In this document: in pieces, positions 12,762 to 26,775 of the stretch
Layout: each line of letters starts with the position of its first letter
Numbering within the stretch: the first letter of the stretch is position 1
NCBI GenBank assembly: GCA_037178625.1
Contig: CM074134.1
Span: 1,426,001-1,490,000 of the forward strand
Direction: 5' to 3'
Origin: Skeletonema tropicum
Lineage: Eukaryota; Bacillariophyta; Thalassiosirophyceae; Thalassiosirales; Thalassiosiraceae
DNA length: 64,000 bases
The notes under the pieces: model-generated
The model's input: the letters and a program-made list of their open reading frames with translations, nothing else
What the model was told of the DNA's origin: nothing
Databases searched by the model: none
Program-made: the position numbers and the translations under genes

Positions 12762-13709
12762 AGAAATCTTGCGATATCGATGCCCAGTGCTAGATATCTC
12801 ACAGGATATCGATGCCCAGTGCTAGATATCAGGCGATATCGATGTCCAGTCCTAGATATCTCACTGGATATCGATGCCCAGAGCTAGATATCTGGCGGTA
12901 TTGATGCCCAGTGCTGGCTATCTGGGGATATCGATGCACAGTGCTGGATATCTGGGCATATCAATGCCCAGTGCTAGATATCTCAATGGATATCGATGCC
13001 CTGTGATAGATATCTCAATGGATATCGATGCCCAGTGCTAGATATATGGTGATATCGATGCCCAGTGCTAGATATCTCATTGGATATTGATGCCCAGAGC
13101 TAGATATCTCACTGGATATCGATGCCCAGTGCTGGATATTGATGCCCAGTGCTAGATATATGGTGATATCGATGCCCAGTGCTAGATATCTCATTGGATA
13201 TCGATGCCCAGAGCTAGATATATGGTGATATCGATGCCCAGTGCTAGATATCTCATTGGATATTGATGCCCAGAGCTAGATATCTCACTGGATATCGATG
13301 CCCAGTGCTGGATATCGATGCCCAGTGCTAGATATATGGTGATATTGATGCCCAGTGCTAGATATCTCATTGGATTTCGATGCCCAGAGCTAGATATCTG
13401 GGGATATCTATGCCCAGTGCTGGATATCTGGGGATATTGATGCCCAGTGCTAGATATCTGGTGACATCGACGATGCCCAGTGCTAGATATATGGTGATAT
13501 CGATGCCCAGTGCTAGATATCTCATTGGATATCGATGCCCAGAGCTAGATATCTGGGGATATCTATGCCCAGTGCTGGATATCTGGGGATATTGATGCCC
13601 AGTGCTAGATATCTGGTGACATCGATGCCCAGTGTTAGATATCCTCTCACTGGATATCGATGCCCAGTGCTAGATATCTCACCGAATATTGATGCCGATG
13701 TCCAGTGCT
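12762..13709 (+). repeat. Expanded, rearranged HOR unit (948 bp)
   Basis: Marker spacing rises to 948 bp because the monomer 10-16 module is repeated. TATATGGTGATATCGATG occurs again near 13230 and once more at about 13485. The last copy follows an abnormal join, GGTGACATCGACGATGCCC (about 13460-13479), where the start of monomer 19 is cut and a monomer 14-like copy begins. The unit also carries TGGATTTCGATG (about 13371), which recurs at 53.58 kb. This is a local rearrangement hot spot within block A. Confidence 0.7.
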
Positions 13710-16700
13710 AGAAATCTTGCGATATTGATGCCCAGTGCTAGATATCTCACAGGATATCGATGCCCAGTGCTAGATATCAGGCGATATCGATGTCCAGTCC
13801 TAGATATCTCACTGGATATCGATGCCCAGAGCTAGATATCTTTCGATATTGATGCCCAGTGCTGGCTATCTGGGGATATCGATGCACAGTGCTGGATATC
13901 TGGGCATATCAATGCCCAGTGCTAGATATCTCACTGGATATCGATGCCCTGTGCTAGATATCTCAATGGATATCGATGCCCAGTGCTAGATATATGGTGA
14001 TATCGATGCCCAGTGCTAGATATCTCATTGGATATTGATGCCCAGTGCTAGATATCTCATTGGATATCGATGCCCAGTGCTGGATATCGATGCCCAGTGC
14101 TAGATATATGGTGATATCGATGCCCAGTGCTAGATATCTCATTGGATATCGATGCCCAGAGCTAGATATCTGGGGATATCTATGCCCAGTGCTGGATATC
14201 TGGGGATATTGATGCCCAGTGCTAGATATCTGGTGACATCGATGCCCAGTGATAGATATCCTCTCACTGGATATCGATGCCCAGTGCTAGATATCTCACT
14301 GGATATCGATGCCCAGTGCTAGAAATCTTGTGATATCGATGCCCAGTGCTAGATATCTCACAGGATATCGATGCCCAGTGCTAGATATCAGGCGATATCG
14401 ATGTCCAGTCCTAGATATCTCACTGGATATCAATGCCCAGAGCTAGATATCTGGCGATATTGATGCCCAGTGCTGGCTATCTGGGGATATCGATGCACAG
14501 TGCTGGATATCTGGGCATATCAATGCCCAGTGCTAGATATCTCACTGGATATCGATGCCCTGTGCTAGATATCTCAATGGATATCGATGCCCAGTGCTAG
14601 ATATATGGTGATATCGATGCCCAGTGCTAGATATCTCATTGGATATTGATGCCCAGAGCTAGATATCTCACTGGATATCGATGCCCAGTGCTGGATATCG
14701 ATGCCCAGTGCTAGATATATGGTGATATCGATGCCCAGTGCTAGATATCTCATTAGATATCGATGCCCAGAGCTAGATATCTGGGGATATTTATGCCCAG
14801 TGCTGGATATCTGGGGATATTGATGCCCAGTGCTAGATATCTGGTGACATCGATGCCCAGTGTTACATATCCTCTCACTGGATATCGATGCCCAGTGCTA
14901 GATATCTCACTGGATATCGATGCCCAGTGCTAGAAATCTTGCGATATCGATGCCCAGTGCTAGATATCTCACAGGATATCGATGCCCAGTGCTAGATATC
15001 AGGTGATATCGATGTCCAGTCCTAGATATCTCACTGGATATCGATGCCCAGAGCTAGATATCTGGCGATATTGATGCCCAGTGCTGGCTATCTGGGGATA
15101 TCGATGCACAGTGCTGGATATCTGGGCATATCAATGCCCAGTGCTAGATATCTCACTGGATATCGATGCCCTGTGCTAGATATCTCAATGGATATCGATG
15201 CCCAGTGCTAGATATATGGTGATATCGATGCCCAGTGCTAGATATCTCATTGGATATTGATGCCCAGAGCTAGATATCTCACTGGATATCGATGCCCAGT
15301 GCTGGATATCGATGCCCAGTGCTAGATATATGGTGATATCGATGCCCAGTGCTAGATATCTCATTGGATATCGATGCCCAGAGCTAGATATCTGGGGATA
15401 TCTATGCCCAGTGCTGGATATCTGGGGATATTGATGCCCAGTGCTAGATATCTGGTGACATCGATGCCCAGTGTTAGATATCCTCTCACTGGATATCGAT
15501 GTTCAGTGCTAGATATCTCACTGGATATCGATGCCCAGTGCTAGAAATCTTGTGATATCGATGCCCAGTGCTAGATATCTCACAGGATATCGATGCCCAG
15601 TGCTTGATATCAGGCGATATCGATGTCCAGTCCTAGATATCTCACTGGATATCAATGCCCAGAGCTAGATATCTGGCGATATTGATGCCCAGTGCTGGCT
15701 ATCTGGGGATATCGATGCACAGTGCTGGATATCTGGGCATATCAATGCCCAGTGCTAGATATCTCAATGGATATCGATGCCCTGTGCTAGATATCTCAAT
15801 GGATATCGATGCCCAGTGCTAGATATATGGTGATATCGATGCCCAGTGCTAGATATCTCATTGGATATTGATGCCCAGAGCTAGATATCTCACTGGATAT
15901 CGATGCCCAGTGCTGGATATCGATGCCCAGTGCTAGATATATGGTGATATCGATGCCCAGTGCTAGATATCTCATTAGATATCGATGCCCAGAGCTAGAT
16001 ATCTGGGGATATCTATGCCCAGTGCTGGATATCTGGGGATATTGATGCCCAGTGCTAGATATCTGGTGACATCGATGCCCAGTGTTAGATATCCTCTCAC
16101 TGGATATCGATGCCCAGTGCTAGATATCTCACTGGATATCGATGCCCAGTGCTAGAAATCTTGCGATATCGATGCCCAGTGCTAGATATCTCACAGGATA
16201 TCGATGCCCAGTGCTAGATATCAGGCGATATCGATGTCTAGTCCTAGATATCTCACTGGATATCGATGCCCAGAGCTAGATATCTGGCGATATTGATGCC
16301 CAGTGCTGGCTATCTGGGGATATCGATGCACAGTGCTGGATATCTGGGCATATCAATGCCCAGTGCTAGATATCTCACTGGATATCGATGCCCTGTGCTA
16401 GATATCTCACAGGATATCGATGCCCAGTGCTAGATATATGGTGATATCGATGCCCAGTGCTAGATATCTCATTGGATATTGATGCCCAGAGCTAGATATC
16501 TCACTGGATATCGATGCCCAGTGCTGGATATCGATGCCCAGTGCTAGATATATGGTGATATCGATGCCCAGTGCTAGATATCTCATTGGATATCGATGCC
16601 CAGAGCTAGATATCTGGGGATATCTATGCCCAGTGCTGGATATCTGGGGATATTGATGCCCAGTGCTAGATATCTGGTGACATCGATGCCCAGTGTTAGA

Positions 16701-17355
16701 TATCCTCTCACTGGATATCGATGCCCAGTGCTAGATATCTCACTGAATATTGATGCCGATGCCCAGTGCTAGAAAACTTGCGATATTGATGCCCAGTGCT
16801 AGATATCAGGCGATATCAATGTCCAGTCCTAGATATCTCACTGGATATCGATGCCCAGAGCTAGATATCTGGCGATATTGATGCCCAGTGCTGGCTTTCT
16901 GGGGATATCGATGCACAGTGCTAGATATCTGGGCATATCAATGCCCAGTGCTAGATATCTCACTGGATATCGATGCCCTGTGCTAGATATCTCAATGGAT
17001 ATCGATGCCCAGTGCTAGATATATGGTGATATCGATGCCCAGTGCTAGATATCTCATTGGATATTGATGCCCAGAGCTAGATATCTCACTGGATATCGAT
17101 GCCCAGTGCTGGATATCGATGCCCAGTGCTAGATATATGGTGATATCGATGCCCAGTGCTAGATATCTCATTGGATATCGATGCCCAGAGCTAGATATCT
17201 GGGGATATCTATGCCCAGTGCTGGATATCTGGGGATATTGATGCCCAGTGCTAGATATCTGGTGACATCGATGCCCAGTGTTAGATATCCTCTCACTGGA
17301 TATCGATGCCCAGTGCTAGATATCTCACTGGATATTGATGCCGATGCCCAGTGCT

Positions 17356-18650
17356 AGAAATCTTGCGATATCGATGCCCAGTGCTAGATATCTCACTGGA
17401 TATCGATGCCCAGTGCTAGATATCAGGCGATATCGATGTCCAGTCCTAGATATCTCACTGGATATCAATGCCCAGAGCTAGATATCTGGCGATATTGATG
17501 CCCAGTGCTGGCTATCTGGGGATATCGATGAACAGTGCTGGATATCTGGGCATATCAATGCCCAGTGCTAGATATCTCACTGGATATCGATGCCCTGTGC
17601 TAGATATCTCAATGGATATCGATGCCCAGTGCTAGATATATGGTGATATCGATGCCCAGTGCTAGATATCTCATTGGATATTGATGCCCAGAGCTAGATA
17701 TCTCACTGGATATCGATGCCCAGTGCTGGATATCGATGCCCAGTGCTAGATATATGGTGATATCGATGCCCAGTGCTAGATATCTCATTGGATATCGATG
17801 CCCAGAGCTAGATATCTGGGGATATCTATGCCCAGTGCTGGATATCTGGGGATATCGATGCCCAGTGCTAGATATCTGGTGACAGCGATGCCCAGTGTTA
17901 GATATCCTCTCACTGGATATTGATGCCCAGTGATAGATATCTCACTGGATATCGATGCCCAGTGCTAGATATCAGGCGATATCGATGTCCAGTCCTAGAT
18001 ATCTCACTGGATATCGATGCCCAGAGCTAGATATCTGGCGATATTGATGCCCAGTGCTGGCTATCTGGGGATATCGATGCACAGTGCTGGATATCTGGGC
18101 ATATCAATGCCCAGTGCTAGATATCTCACTGGATATCGATGCCCTGTTCTAGATATCTCAATGGATATCGATGCCCAGTGCTAGATATATGGTGATATCG
18201 ATGCCCAGTGCTAGATATCTCATTGGATATTGATGCCCAGAGCTAGATATCTCACTGGATATCGATGCCCAGTGCTGGATATCGATGCCCAGTGCTAGAT
18301 ATATGGTGATATCGATGCCCAGTGCTAGATATCTCAATGGATATCGATGCCCAGAGCTAGATATCTGGGGATATCTATGCCCAGTGCTGGATATCTGGGG
18401 ATATTGATGCCCAGTGCTAGATATCTGGTGACATCGATGCCCAGTGTTAGATATCCTCTCACTGTATATCGATGCCCAGTGCTAGATATCTCAATGGATA
18501 TCGATGCTCAGTGCTAGATATATGGTGATATCGATGCCCAGTGCTAGATATCTCATTGGATATTGATGCCCAGAGCTAGATATCTCACTGGATATCGATG
18601 CCCAGTGCTGGATATCGATGACCAGGGCTAGATATATGGTGATATCGATG
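17356..18650 (+). repeat. Long-lag duplicated block, copy 2
   Basis: This is the partner of 6026-7320. Shared marks at lag 11330 are GATGAACAGTG (17527), GACAGCGATG (17881), CAGTGATAG with the following loss of monomers 1-2 (about 17928), TCGATGCTCAG (18501) and CAGGGCTAG (18623). Differences include GATGACCAGGG here against GATGCCCAGGG in copy 1, and loss of the GATGTCCAGTG variant found at about 6407. Confidence 0.7.
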
Positions 18651-21600
18651 CCCAGTGCTAGATATCTCATTGGATATCGATGCCCAGAGCTAGATATCTG
18701 GGGATATCTATGCCCAGTGCTGGATATCTGGGGATATTGATGCCCAGTGCTAGATATCTGGTGACATCGATGCCCAGTGTTAGATATCCTCTCACTGGAT
18801 ATCGATGCCCAGTGCTAGATATCTCACAGGATATCGATGCCCAGTGCTAGAAATCTTGCGATATCGATGCCCAGTGCTAGATATCTCACAGGATATCGAT
18901 GCCCAGTGCTAGATATCAGGCGATATCGATGTCCAGTCCTAGATATCTCACTGGATATCGATGCCCAGAGCTAGATATCTGGCGATATTGATGCCCAGTG
19001 CTGGCTATCTGGGGATATCGATGCACAGTGCTGGATATCTGGGCATATCAATGCCCAGTGCTAGATATCTCACTGGATATCGATGCCCTGTGCTAGATAT
19101 CTCAATGGATATCGATGCCCAGTGCTAGATATATGGTGATATCGATGCCCAGTGCTAGATATCTCATTGGATATTGATGCCCAGAGCTAGATATCTCACT
19201 GGATATCGATGCCCAGTGCTGGATATCGATGCCCAGTGCTAGATATATGGTGATATCGATGCCCAGTGCTAGATATCTCATTGGATATCGATGCCCAGAG
19301 CTAGATATCTGGGGATATCTATGCCCAGTGCTGGATATCTGGGGATATTGATGCCCAGTGCTAGATATATGGTGACATCGATGCCCAGTGTTAGATATCC
19401 TCTCGCTGGATATCGATGCCCAGTGCTAGATATCTCACTGGATATCGATGCTCAGTGCTAGAAATCTTGCGATATCGATGCCCAGTGCTAGATATCTCAC
19501 AGGATATCAATGCCCTGTGCTAGATATCAGGCGATATCGATGTCCAGTCCTAGATATCTCACTGGATATCGATGCCCAGAGCTAGATATCTGGCGATATT
19601 GATGCCCAGTGCTGGCTATCTGGGGATATCGATGCACAGTGCTGGATATCTGGGCATATCAATGCCCAGTGCTAGATATCTCACTGGATATCGATGCCCT
19701 GTGCTAGATATCTCAATGGATATCGATGCCCAGTGCTAGATATATGGTGATATCGATGCCCAGTGCTAGATATCTCATTGGATATTGATGCCTAGAGCTA
19801 GATATCTCACTGGATATCGATGCCCAGTGCTGGATATCGATGCCCAGTGCTAGATATATGGTGATATCGATGCCCAGTGCTAGATATCTCATTGGATATC
19901 GATGCCCAGAGCTAGATATCTGGGGATATCTATGCCCAGTGCTGGATATCTGGGGATATTGATGCCCAGTGCTAGATATCTGGTGACATCGATGCCCAGT
20001 GTTAGATATCCTCTCACTGGATATCGATGCCCAGTGCTAGATATCTCACTGGATATCGATGCCCAGTGCTAGAAATCTTGCGATATCGATGCCCAGTGCT
20101 AGATATCTCACAGGATATCGATGCCCAGTGCTAGATATCAGGCGATATCGATGTCCAGTCCTAGATATCTTACAGGATATCGATGCCCAGAGCTAGATAT
20201 CTGGCGATATTGATGCCCAGTGCTGGCTATCTGGGGATATCGATGCACAGTGCTGGATATCTGGGCATATCAATGCCCAGTGCTAGATATCTCACTGGAT
20301 ATCGATGCCCTGTTCTAGATATCTCAATGGATATCGATGCCCAGTGCTAGATATATGGTGATATCGATGCCCAGTGCTAGATATCTCATTGGATATTGAT
20401 GCCCAGAGCTAGATATCTCACTGGATATCGATGCCCAGTGCTAGATATATGGTGATATCGATGCCCAGTGCTAGATATCTCATTGGATATCGATGCCCAG
20501 AGCTAGATATCTGGGGATATCTATGCCCAGTGCTAGATATCTGGGCATATTGATGCCCAGTGCTAGATATCTGGTGACATCGATGCCCAGTGTTAGATAT
20601 CCTCTCACTGGATATTGATGCCCAGTGCTAGATATCTCACTGGATATTGATGCCGATGCCCAGTGCTAGAAATCTTGCGATACTATCGATGCCCAGTGCT
20701 AGATATCTCACAGGATATCGATGCCCAGTGCTAGATATCAGGCGATATTGATGTCCAGTCCTAGATATCTCACTGGATATCGATGCCCAGAGCTAGATAT
20801 CTGGCGATATTGATGCCCAGTGCTGGCTATCTGGGGATATCGATGCACAGTGCTGGATATCTGGGCATATCAATGCCCAGTGCTAGATATCTCACTGGAT
20901 ATCGATGCCCTGTGCTAGATATCTCAATGGATATCGATGCCCAGTGCTAGATATATGGTGATATCGATGCCCAGTGCTAGATATCTCATTGGATATTGAT
21001 GCCCAGAGCTAGATATCTCACTGGATATCGATGACCAGTGCTGGATATCGATGCCCAGTGCTAGATATATGGTGATATCGATGCCCAGTGCTAGATATCT
21101 CATTGGATATCGATGCCCAGAGCTAGATATCTGGGGATATCTATGCCCAGTGCTAGATATCTGGGGATATTGATGCCCAGTGCTAGATATCTGGTGACAT
21201 CGATGCCCAGTGTTAGATATCTTCTCTCTGGATATCAATGCCCAGTGCTAGATATCTCACTGGATATTGATGCCGATGCCCAGTGCTAGAAATCTTGCGA
21301 TATCGATGCCCAGTGCTAGATATCTCACAGGATATCGATGCCCAGTGCTAGATATCAGGCGATATCGATGTCCAGTCCTAGATATCTCACTGGATATCGA
21401 TGCCCAGAGCTAGATATCTGGCGATATTGATGCCCAGTGCTGGCTATCTGGGGATATCGATGCACAGTGCTGGATATCTGGGCATATCAATGCCCAGTGC
21501 TAGATATCTCACTGGATATCGATGCCCTGTGCTAGATATCTCAATGGATATCGATGCCCAGTGCTGGATATCTCATTGGATATTGATGCCCAGAGCTAGA

Positions 21601-24600
21601 TATCTCACTGGATATCGATGCCCAGTGCTGGATATCGATGCCCAGTGCTAGATATATGGTGATATCGATGCCCAGTGCTAGATATCTCATTGGATATCGA
21701 TGCCCAGAGCTAGATATCTTGGGATATCTATGCCCAGTGCTGGATATCTGGGGATATTGATGCCCAGTGCTAGATATCTGGTGACATCGATGCCCAGTGT
21801 TAGATATCCTCTCACTGGATATCGATGCCCAGTGCTAGATATCTCACTGGATATCGATGCCCAGTGCTAATGCTAGAAATCTTGCGATATCAATGCCCAG
21901 TGCTAGATATCTCACAGGATATCGATGCCCAGTGCTAGATATCAGGCGATATCGATGTCCAGTCCTAGATATCTCACTGGATATCGATGCCCAGAGCTAG
22001 ATATCTGGCGATATTGATGCCCAGTGCTGGCTATCTGGGGATATCGATGCACAGTGCTGGATATCTGGGCATATCAATGCCCAGTGCTAGATATCTCACT
22101 GGATATCGATGCCCTGTGCTAGATATCTCAATGGATATCGATGCCCAGTACTAGATATATGGTGATATCGATGCCCAGTGCTAGATATCTCATTGGATAT
22201 TGATGCCCAGAGCTAGATATCTCACTGGATATCGATGCCCAGTGCTGGATATCGATGCCCAGTGCTAGATATATGGTGATATCGATGCCCAGTGCTAGAT
22301 ATCTCATTGGATATCGATGCCCAGAGCTAGATATCTGGGGATATCTATGCCCAGTGCTGGATATCTGGGGATATTGATGCCCAGTGCTAGATATCTGGTG
22401 ACATCGATGCCCAGTGTTAGATATCCTCTCACTGGATATCGATGCCCAGTGCTAGATATCTCACTGGATATTGATGCCGATGCCCAGTGCTAGAAATCTT
22501 GCGATATCGATGCCCAGTGCTAGATATCTCACAGGATATCGATGCCCAGTGCTAGATATCAGGCGATATCGATGTCCAGTCCTAGATATCTCACTGGATA
22601 TCGATGCCCAGAGCTAGATATCTGGCGATATTGATGCCCAGTGCTGGCTATCTGGGGATATCGATGCACAGTGCTGGATATCTGGGCATATCAATGCCCA
22701 GTGCTAGATATCTCACTGGATATCGATGCCCTGTGCTAGATATCTCAATGGATATCGATGCCCAGTGCTAGATATATGGTGATATCGATGCCCAGTGCTA
22801 GATATCTCATTGAATATTGATGCCCAGAGCTAGATATCTCACTGGATATCGATGGCCAGTGCTAGATATATGGTGATATCGATGCCCAGTGCTAGATATC
22901 TCATTGGATATCGATGCCCAGAGCTAGATATCTGGGGATATCTATGCCCAGTGCTGGATATCTGGGGATATTGATGCCCAGTGCTAGATATCTGGTGACA
23001 TCGATGCCCAGTGTTAGATATCCTCTCACTGGATATCGATGCCCAGTGCTAGATATCTCACTGGATATCGATGCCCAGTGCTAGAAATCTTGCGATATCG
23101 ATGCCCAGTGCTAGATATCTCACAGGATATCGATTCCCAGTGCTAGATATCAGGCGATATCGATGTCCAGTCTTAGATATCTCACTGGATATCGATGCCC
23201 AGAGCTAGATATCTGGCGATATTGATGCCCAGTGCTGGCTATCTGGGGATATCGATGCACAGTGCTGGATATCTGGGCATATCAATGCCCAGTGCTAGAT
23301 ATCTCACTGGATATCGATGCCCTGTACTAGATATCTCAATGGATATCGATGCCCAGTACTAGATATATGGTGATATCGATGCCCAGTGCTAGATATCTCA
23401 TTGGATATTGATGCCCAGAGCTAGATATCTCACTGGATATCGATGCCCAGTGCTGGATATCGATGCCCAGTGCTAGATATATGGTGATATCGATGCCCAG
23501 TGCTAGATATCTCATTGGATATCGATGCCCAGAGCTAGATATCTGGGGATATCTATGCCCAGTGCTGGATATCTGGGGATATTGATGCCCAGTGCTAGAT
23601 ATCTGGTGACATCAATGCCCAGTGTTAGATATCCTCTCACTGGATATCGATGCCCAGTGCTAGATATCTCACTGGATATTGATGCCGATGCCCAGTGCTA
23701 GAAATCTTGCGATATCGATGCCCAGTGCTAGATATCTCACAGGATATCGATGCCCAGTGCTAGATATCAGGCGATATCGATGTCCAGTCCTAGATATCTC
23801 ACTGGATATCGATGCCCAGAGCTAGATATCTGGCGATATTGATGCCCAGTGCTGGCTATCTGGGGATATCGATGCACAGTGCTGGATATCTGGGCATATC
23901 AATGCCCAGTGCTAGATATCTCACTGGATATCGATGCCCTGTGCTAGATATCTCAATGGATATCGATGCCCAGTGCTAGATATATGGTGATATCGATGCC
24001 CAGTGCTAGATATCTCATTGGATATTGATGCCCAGAGCTAGATATCTCACTGGATATCGATGCCCAGTGCTGGATATTGATGCCCAGTGCTAGATATATG
24101 GTGATATCGATGCCCAGTGCTAGATATCTCATTGGATATCGATGCCCAGAGCTAGATATCTGGGGATATCTATGCCCAGTGCTGGATATCTGGGGATATT
24201 GATGCCCAGTGCTAGATATCTGGTGACATCGATGCCCAGTGTTAGATATCCTCTCACTGGATATCGATGCCCAGTGCTAGATATCTCACTGGATATCGAT
24301 GCCCAGTGCTAGAAATCTTGCGATATCGATGCCCAGTGCTAGATATCTCACAGGATATCGATGCCCAGTGCTAGATATCAGGCGATATCGATGTCCAGTC
24401 CTAGATATCTCACTGGATATCGATGCCCAGAGCTAGATATCTGGCGATATTGATGCCCAGTGCTGGCTATCTGGGGATATCGATGCACAGTGCTGGATAT
24501 CTGGGCATATCAATGCCCAGTGCTAGATATCTTACTGGATATCGATGCCCTGTGCTAGATATCTCAATGGATATCGATGCCCAGTGCTAGATATATGGTG

Positions 24601-25728
24601 ATATCGATGCCCAGTGCTAGATATCTCATTGGATATTGATGCCCAGAGCTAGATATCTCACTGGATATCGATGCCCAGTGCTGGATATCGATGCCCAGTG
24701 CTAGATATATGGTGATATCGATGCCCAGTGCTAGATATCTCATTGGATATCGATGCCCAGAGCTAGATATCTGGGGATATCTATGCCCAGTGCTGGATAT
24801 CTGGGGATATTGATGCCCAGTGCTAGATATCTGGTGACATCGATGCCCAGTGTTAGATATCCTCTCACTGGATATCGATGCCCAGTGCTAGATATCTCAC
24901 TGGATATCGATGCCCAGTGCTAGAAATCTTGCGATATCGATGCCCAGTGCTAGATATCTCACAGGATATCGATGCCCAGTGCTAGATATCAGGCGATATC
25001 GATGTCCAGTCCTAGATATCTCACTGGATATTGATGCCCAGAGCTAGATATCTGGCGATATTGATGCCCAGTGCTGGCTATCTGGGGATATCGATGCACA
25101 GTGCTGGATATCTGGGCATATCAATGCCCAGTGCTAGATATCTTACTGGATATCGATGCCCTGTGCTAGATATCTCAATGGATATCGATGCCCAGTGCTA
25201 GATATATGGTGATATCGATGCCCAGTGCTAGATATCTCATTGGATATTGATGCCCAGAGCTAGATATCTCACTGGATATCGATGCCCAGTGCTGGATATC
25301 GATGCCCAGTGCTAGATATATGGTGATATCGATGCCCAGTGCTAGATATCTCATTGGATATCGATGCCCAGAGCTAGATATCTGGGGATATCTATGCCCA
25401 GTGCTGGATATCTGGGGATATTGATGCCCAGTGCTAGATATCTGGTGACATCGATGCCCAGTGTTAGATATCCTCTCACTGGATATCGATGCCCAGTGCT
25501 AGGTATCTCACTGGATATTGATGCCGATGCCCAGTGCTAGAAATCTTGCGATATCGATGCCCAGTGCTAGATATCTCACAGGATATCGATGCCCAGTGCT
25601 AGATATCAGGCGATATCGATGTCCAGTCCTAGATATCTCACTGGATATCGATGCCCAGAGCTAGATATCTGGCGATATTGATGCCCAAAGCTGGCTATCT
25701 GGGGATATTGATGCACAGTGCTGGATAT

Positions 25729-25768
25729 GCCCTCACTTATATTATATACTATATATATATATACTAGC
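25729..25768. repeat. TA-rich interruption of the satellite
   Basis: After GCTGGATAT (ends 25728) the expected remainder of monomer 7 and all of monomer 8 are missing. In their place is a segment of about 40 bp that begins GCCCTCACTTATATTATA and runs into a short (TA)n tract. The satellite then resumes at CACTGGATATCGATGCCC (monomer 9). It is the only non-satellite DNA I find within the 60 kb. It lies about 1 kb from the inversion junction. It could be DNA added at a repaired break or a microsatellite expansion; no target-site duplication is evident. Confidence 0.85.
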
Positions 25769-26740
25769 ACTGGATATCGATGCCCTGTGCTAGATATCTC
25801 AATGGATATCGATGCCCAGTGCTAGATATATGGTGATATCGATGCCCAGTGCTAGATATCTCATTGGATATTGATGCCCAGAGCTAGATATCTCACTGGA
25901 TATCGATGCCCAGTGCTGGATATCGATGCCCAGTGCTAGATATATGGTGATATCGATGCCCAGTGCTAGATATCTCATTGGATATCAATGCCCAGAGCTA
26001 GATATCTGGGGATATCTATGCCCAGTGCTGGATATCTGGGGATATTGATGCCAAGTGCTAGATATCTGGTGACATCGATGCCCAGTGTTAGATATCCTCT
26101 CACTGGATATCGATGCCCAGTGCTAGATATCTCATTGGATATTGATGCCGATGCCCAGTGCTAGAAATCTTGCGATATCGATGCCCAGTGCTAGATATCT
26201 CACAGGATATCGATGCCCAGTGCTAGATATCAGGCGATATCGATGTCCAGTCCTAGATATCTCACTGGATATCGATGCCCAGAGCTAGATATCTGGCGAT
26301 ATTGATGCCCAGTGCTGGCTATCTGGGGATATCGATGCACAGTGCTGGATATCTGGGCATATCAATGCCCAGTGCTAGATATCTCACTGGATATCGATGC
26401 CCTGTGCTAGATATCTCAATGGATATCGATGCCCAGTGCTAGATATATGGTGATATCGATGCCCAGTGCTAGATATCTCATTGGATATTGATGCCCAGAG
26501 CTAGATATCTCACTGGATATCGATGCCCAGTGCTGGATATCGATGCCCAGTGCTAGATATATGGTGATATCGATGCCCAGTGCTAGATATCTCATTGGAT
26601 ATCGATGCCCAGAGCTAGATATCTGGGGATATCTATGCCCAGTGCTGGATATCTGGGGATATTGATGCCAAGTGCTAGATATCTGGTGACATCGATGCCC
26701 AGTGTTAGATATCCTCTCACTGGATATCGATGCCCAGTGC

Positions 26741-26775
26741 TAGATATCTCAACAATATCCAATAAGATATCCAGC
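26741..26775. other. Inversion junction 1 (block A to B)
   Basis: Forward monomer DNA ends at AGATATCTCA (about 26751). It is followed directly by reverse-oriented satellite, ACAATATCCAATAAGATATC, then CAGCACTGGGCATCGATATC. No unique sequence separates them. The join is enclosed by GATATCT and AGATATC, forming a small inverted repeat around a loop of about 15 nt. The next reverse monomers correspond to monomers 12, 11 and 10, so the join is not at matching HOR positions. Confidence 0.85.

Larger units (their letters stand above)
1..26750 (+). repeat. Satellite HOR array, block A (forward)
   Basis: This is an uninterrupted tandem array of about 30-bp monomers in forward orientation (GATATCGATGCCC near the start of each monomer). 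The monomers are ordered into HOR units of 20. The rare marker AGAAATCTTG occurs once per unit, at 21, 632, 1249, 1860, 2441, 3058, 3701, 4318 and 4909, for example. The spacings are 611 or 617 bp, or these values plus or minus one or two monomers. GC is near 47 percent in a typical monomer. The sequence is rich in GATATC and ATCGAT palindromes. I see no gene in it. The short open frames on both strands encode only the repeat itself (MPSARYL-like or ALGIDI-like peptides). Long HOR satellites of this kind are typical of centromeric or other heterochromatin; that assignment is inference. Confidence 0.97.
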
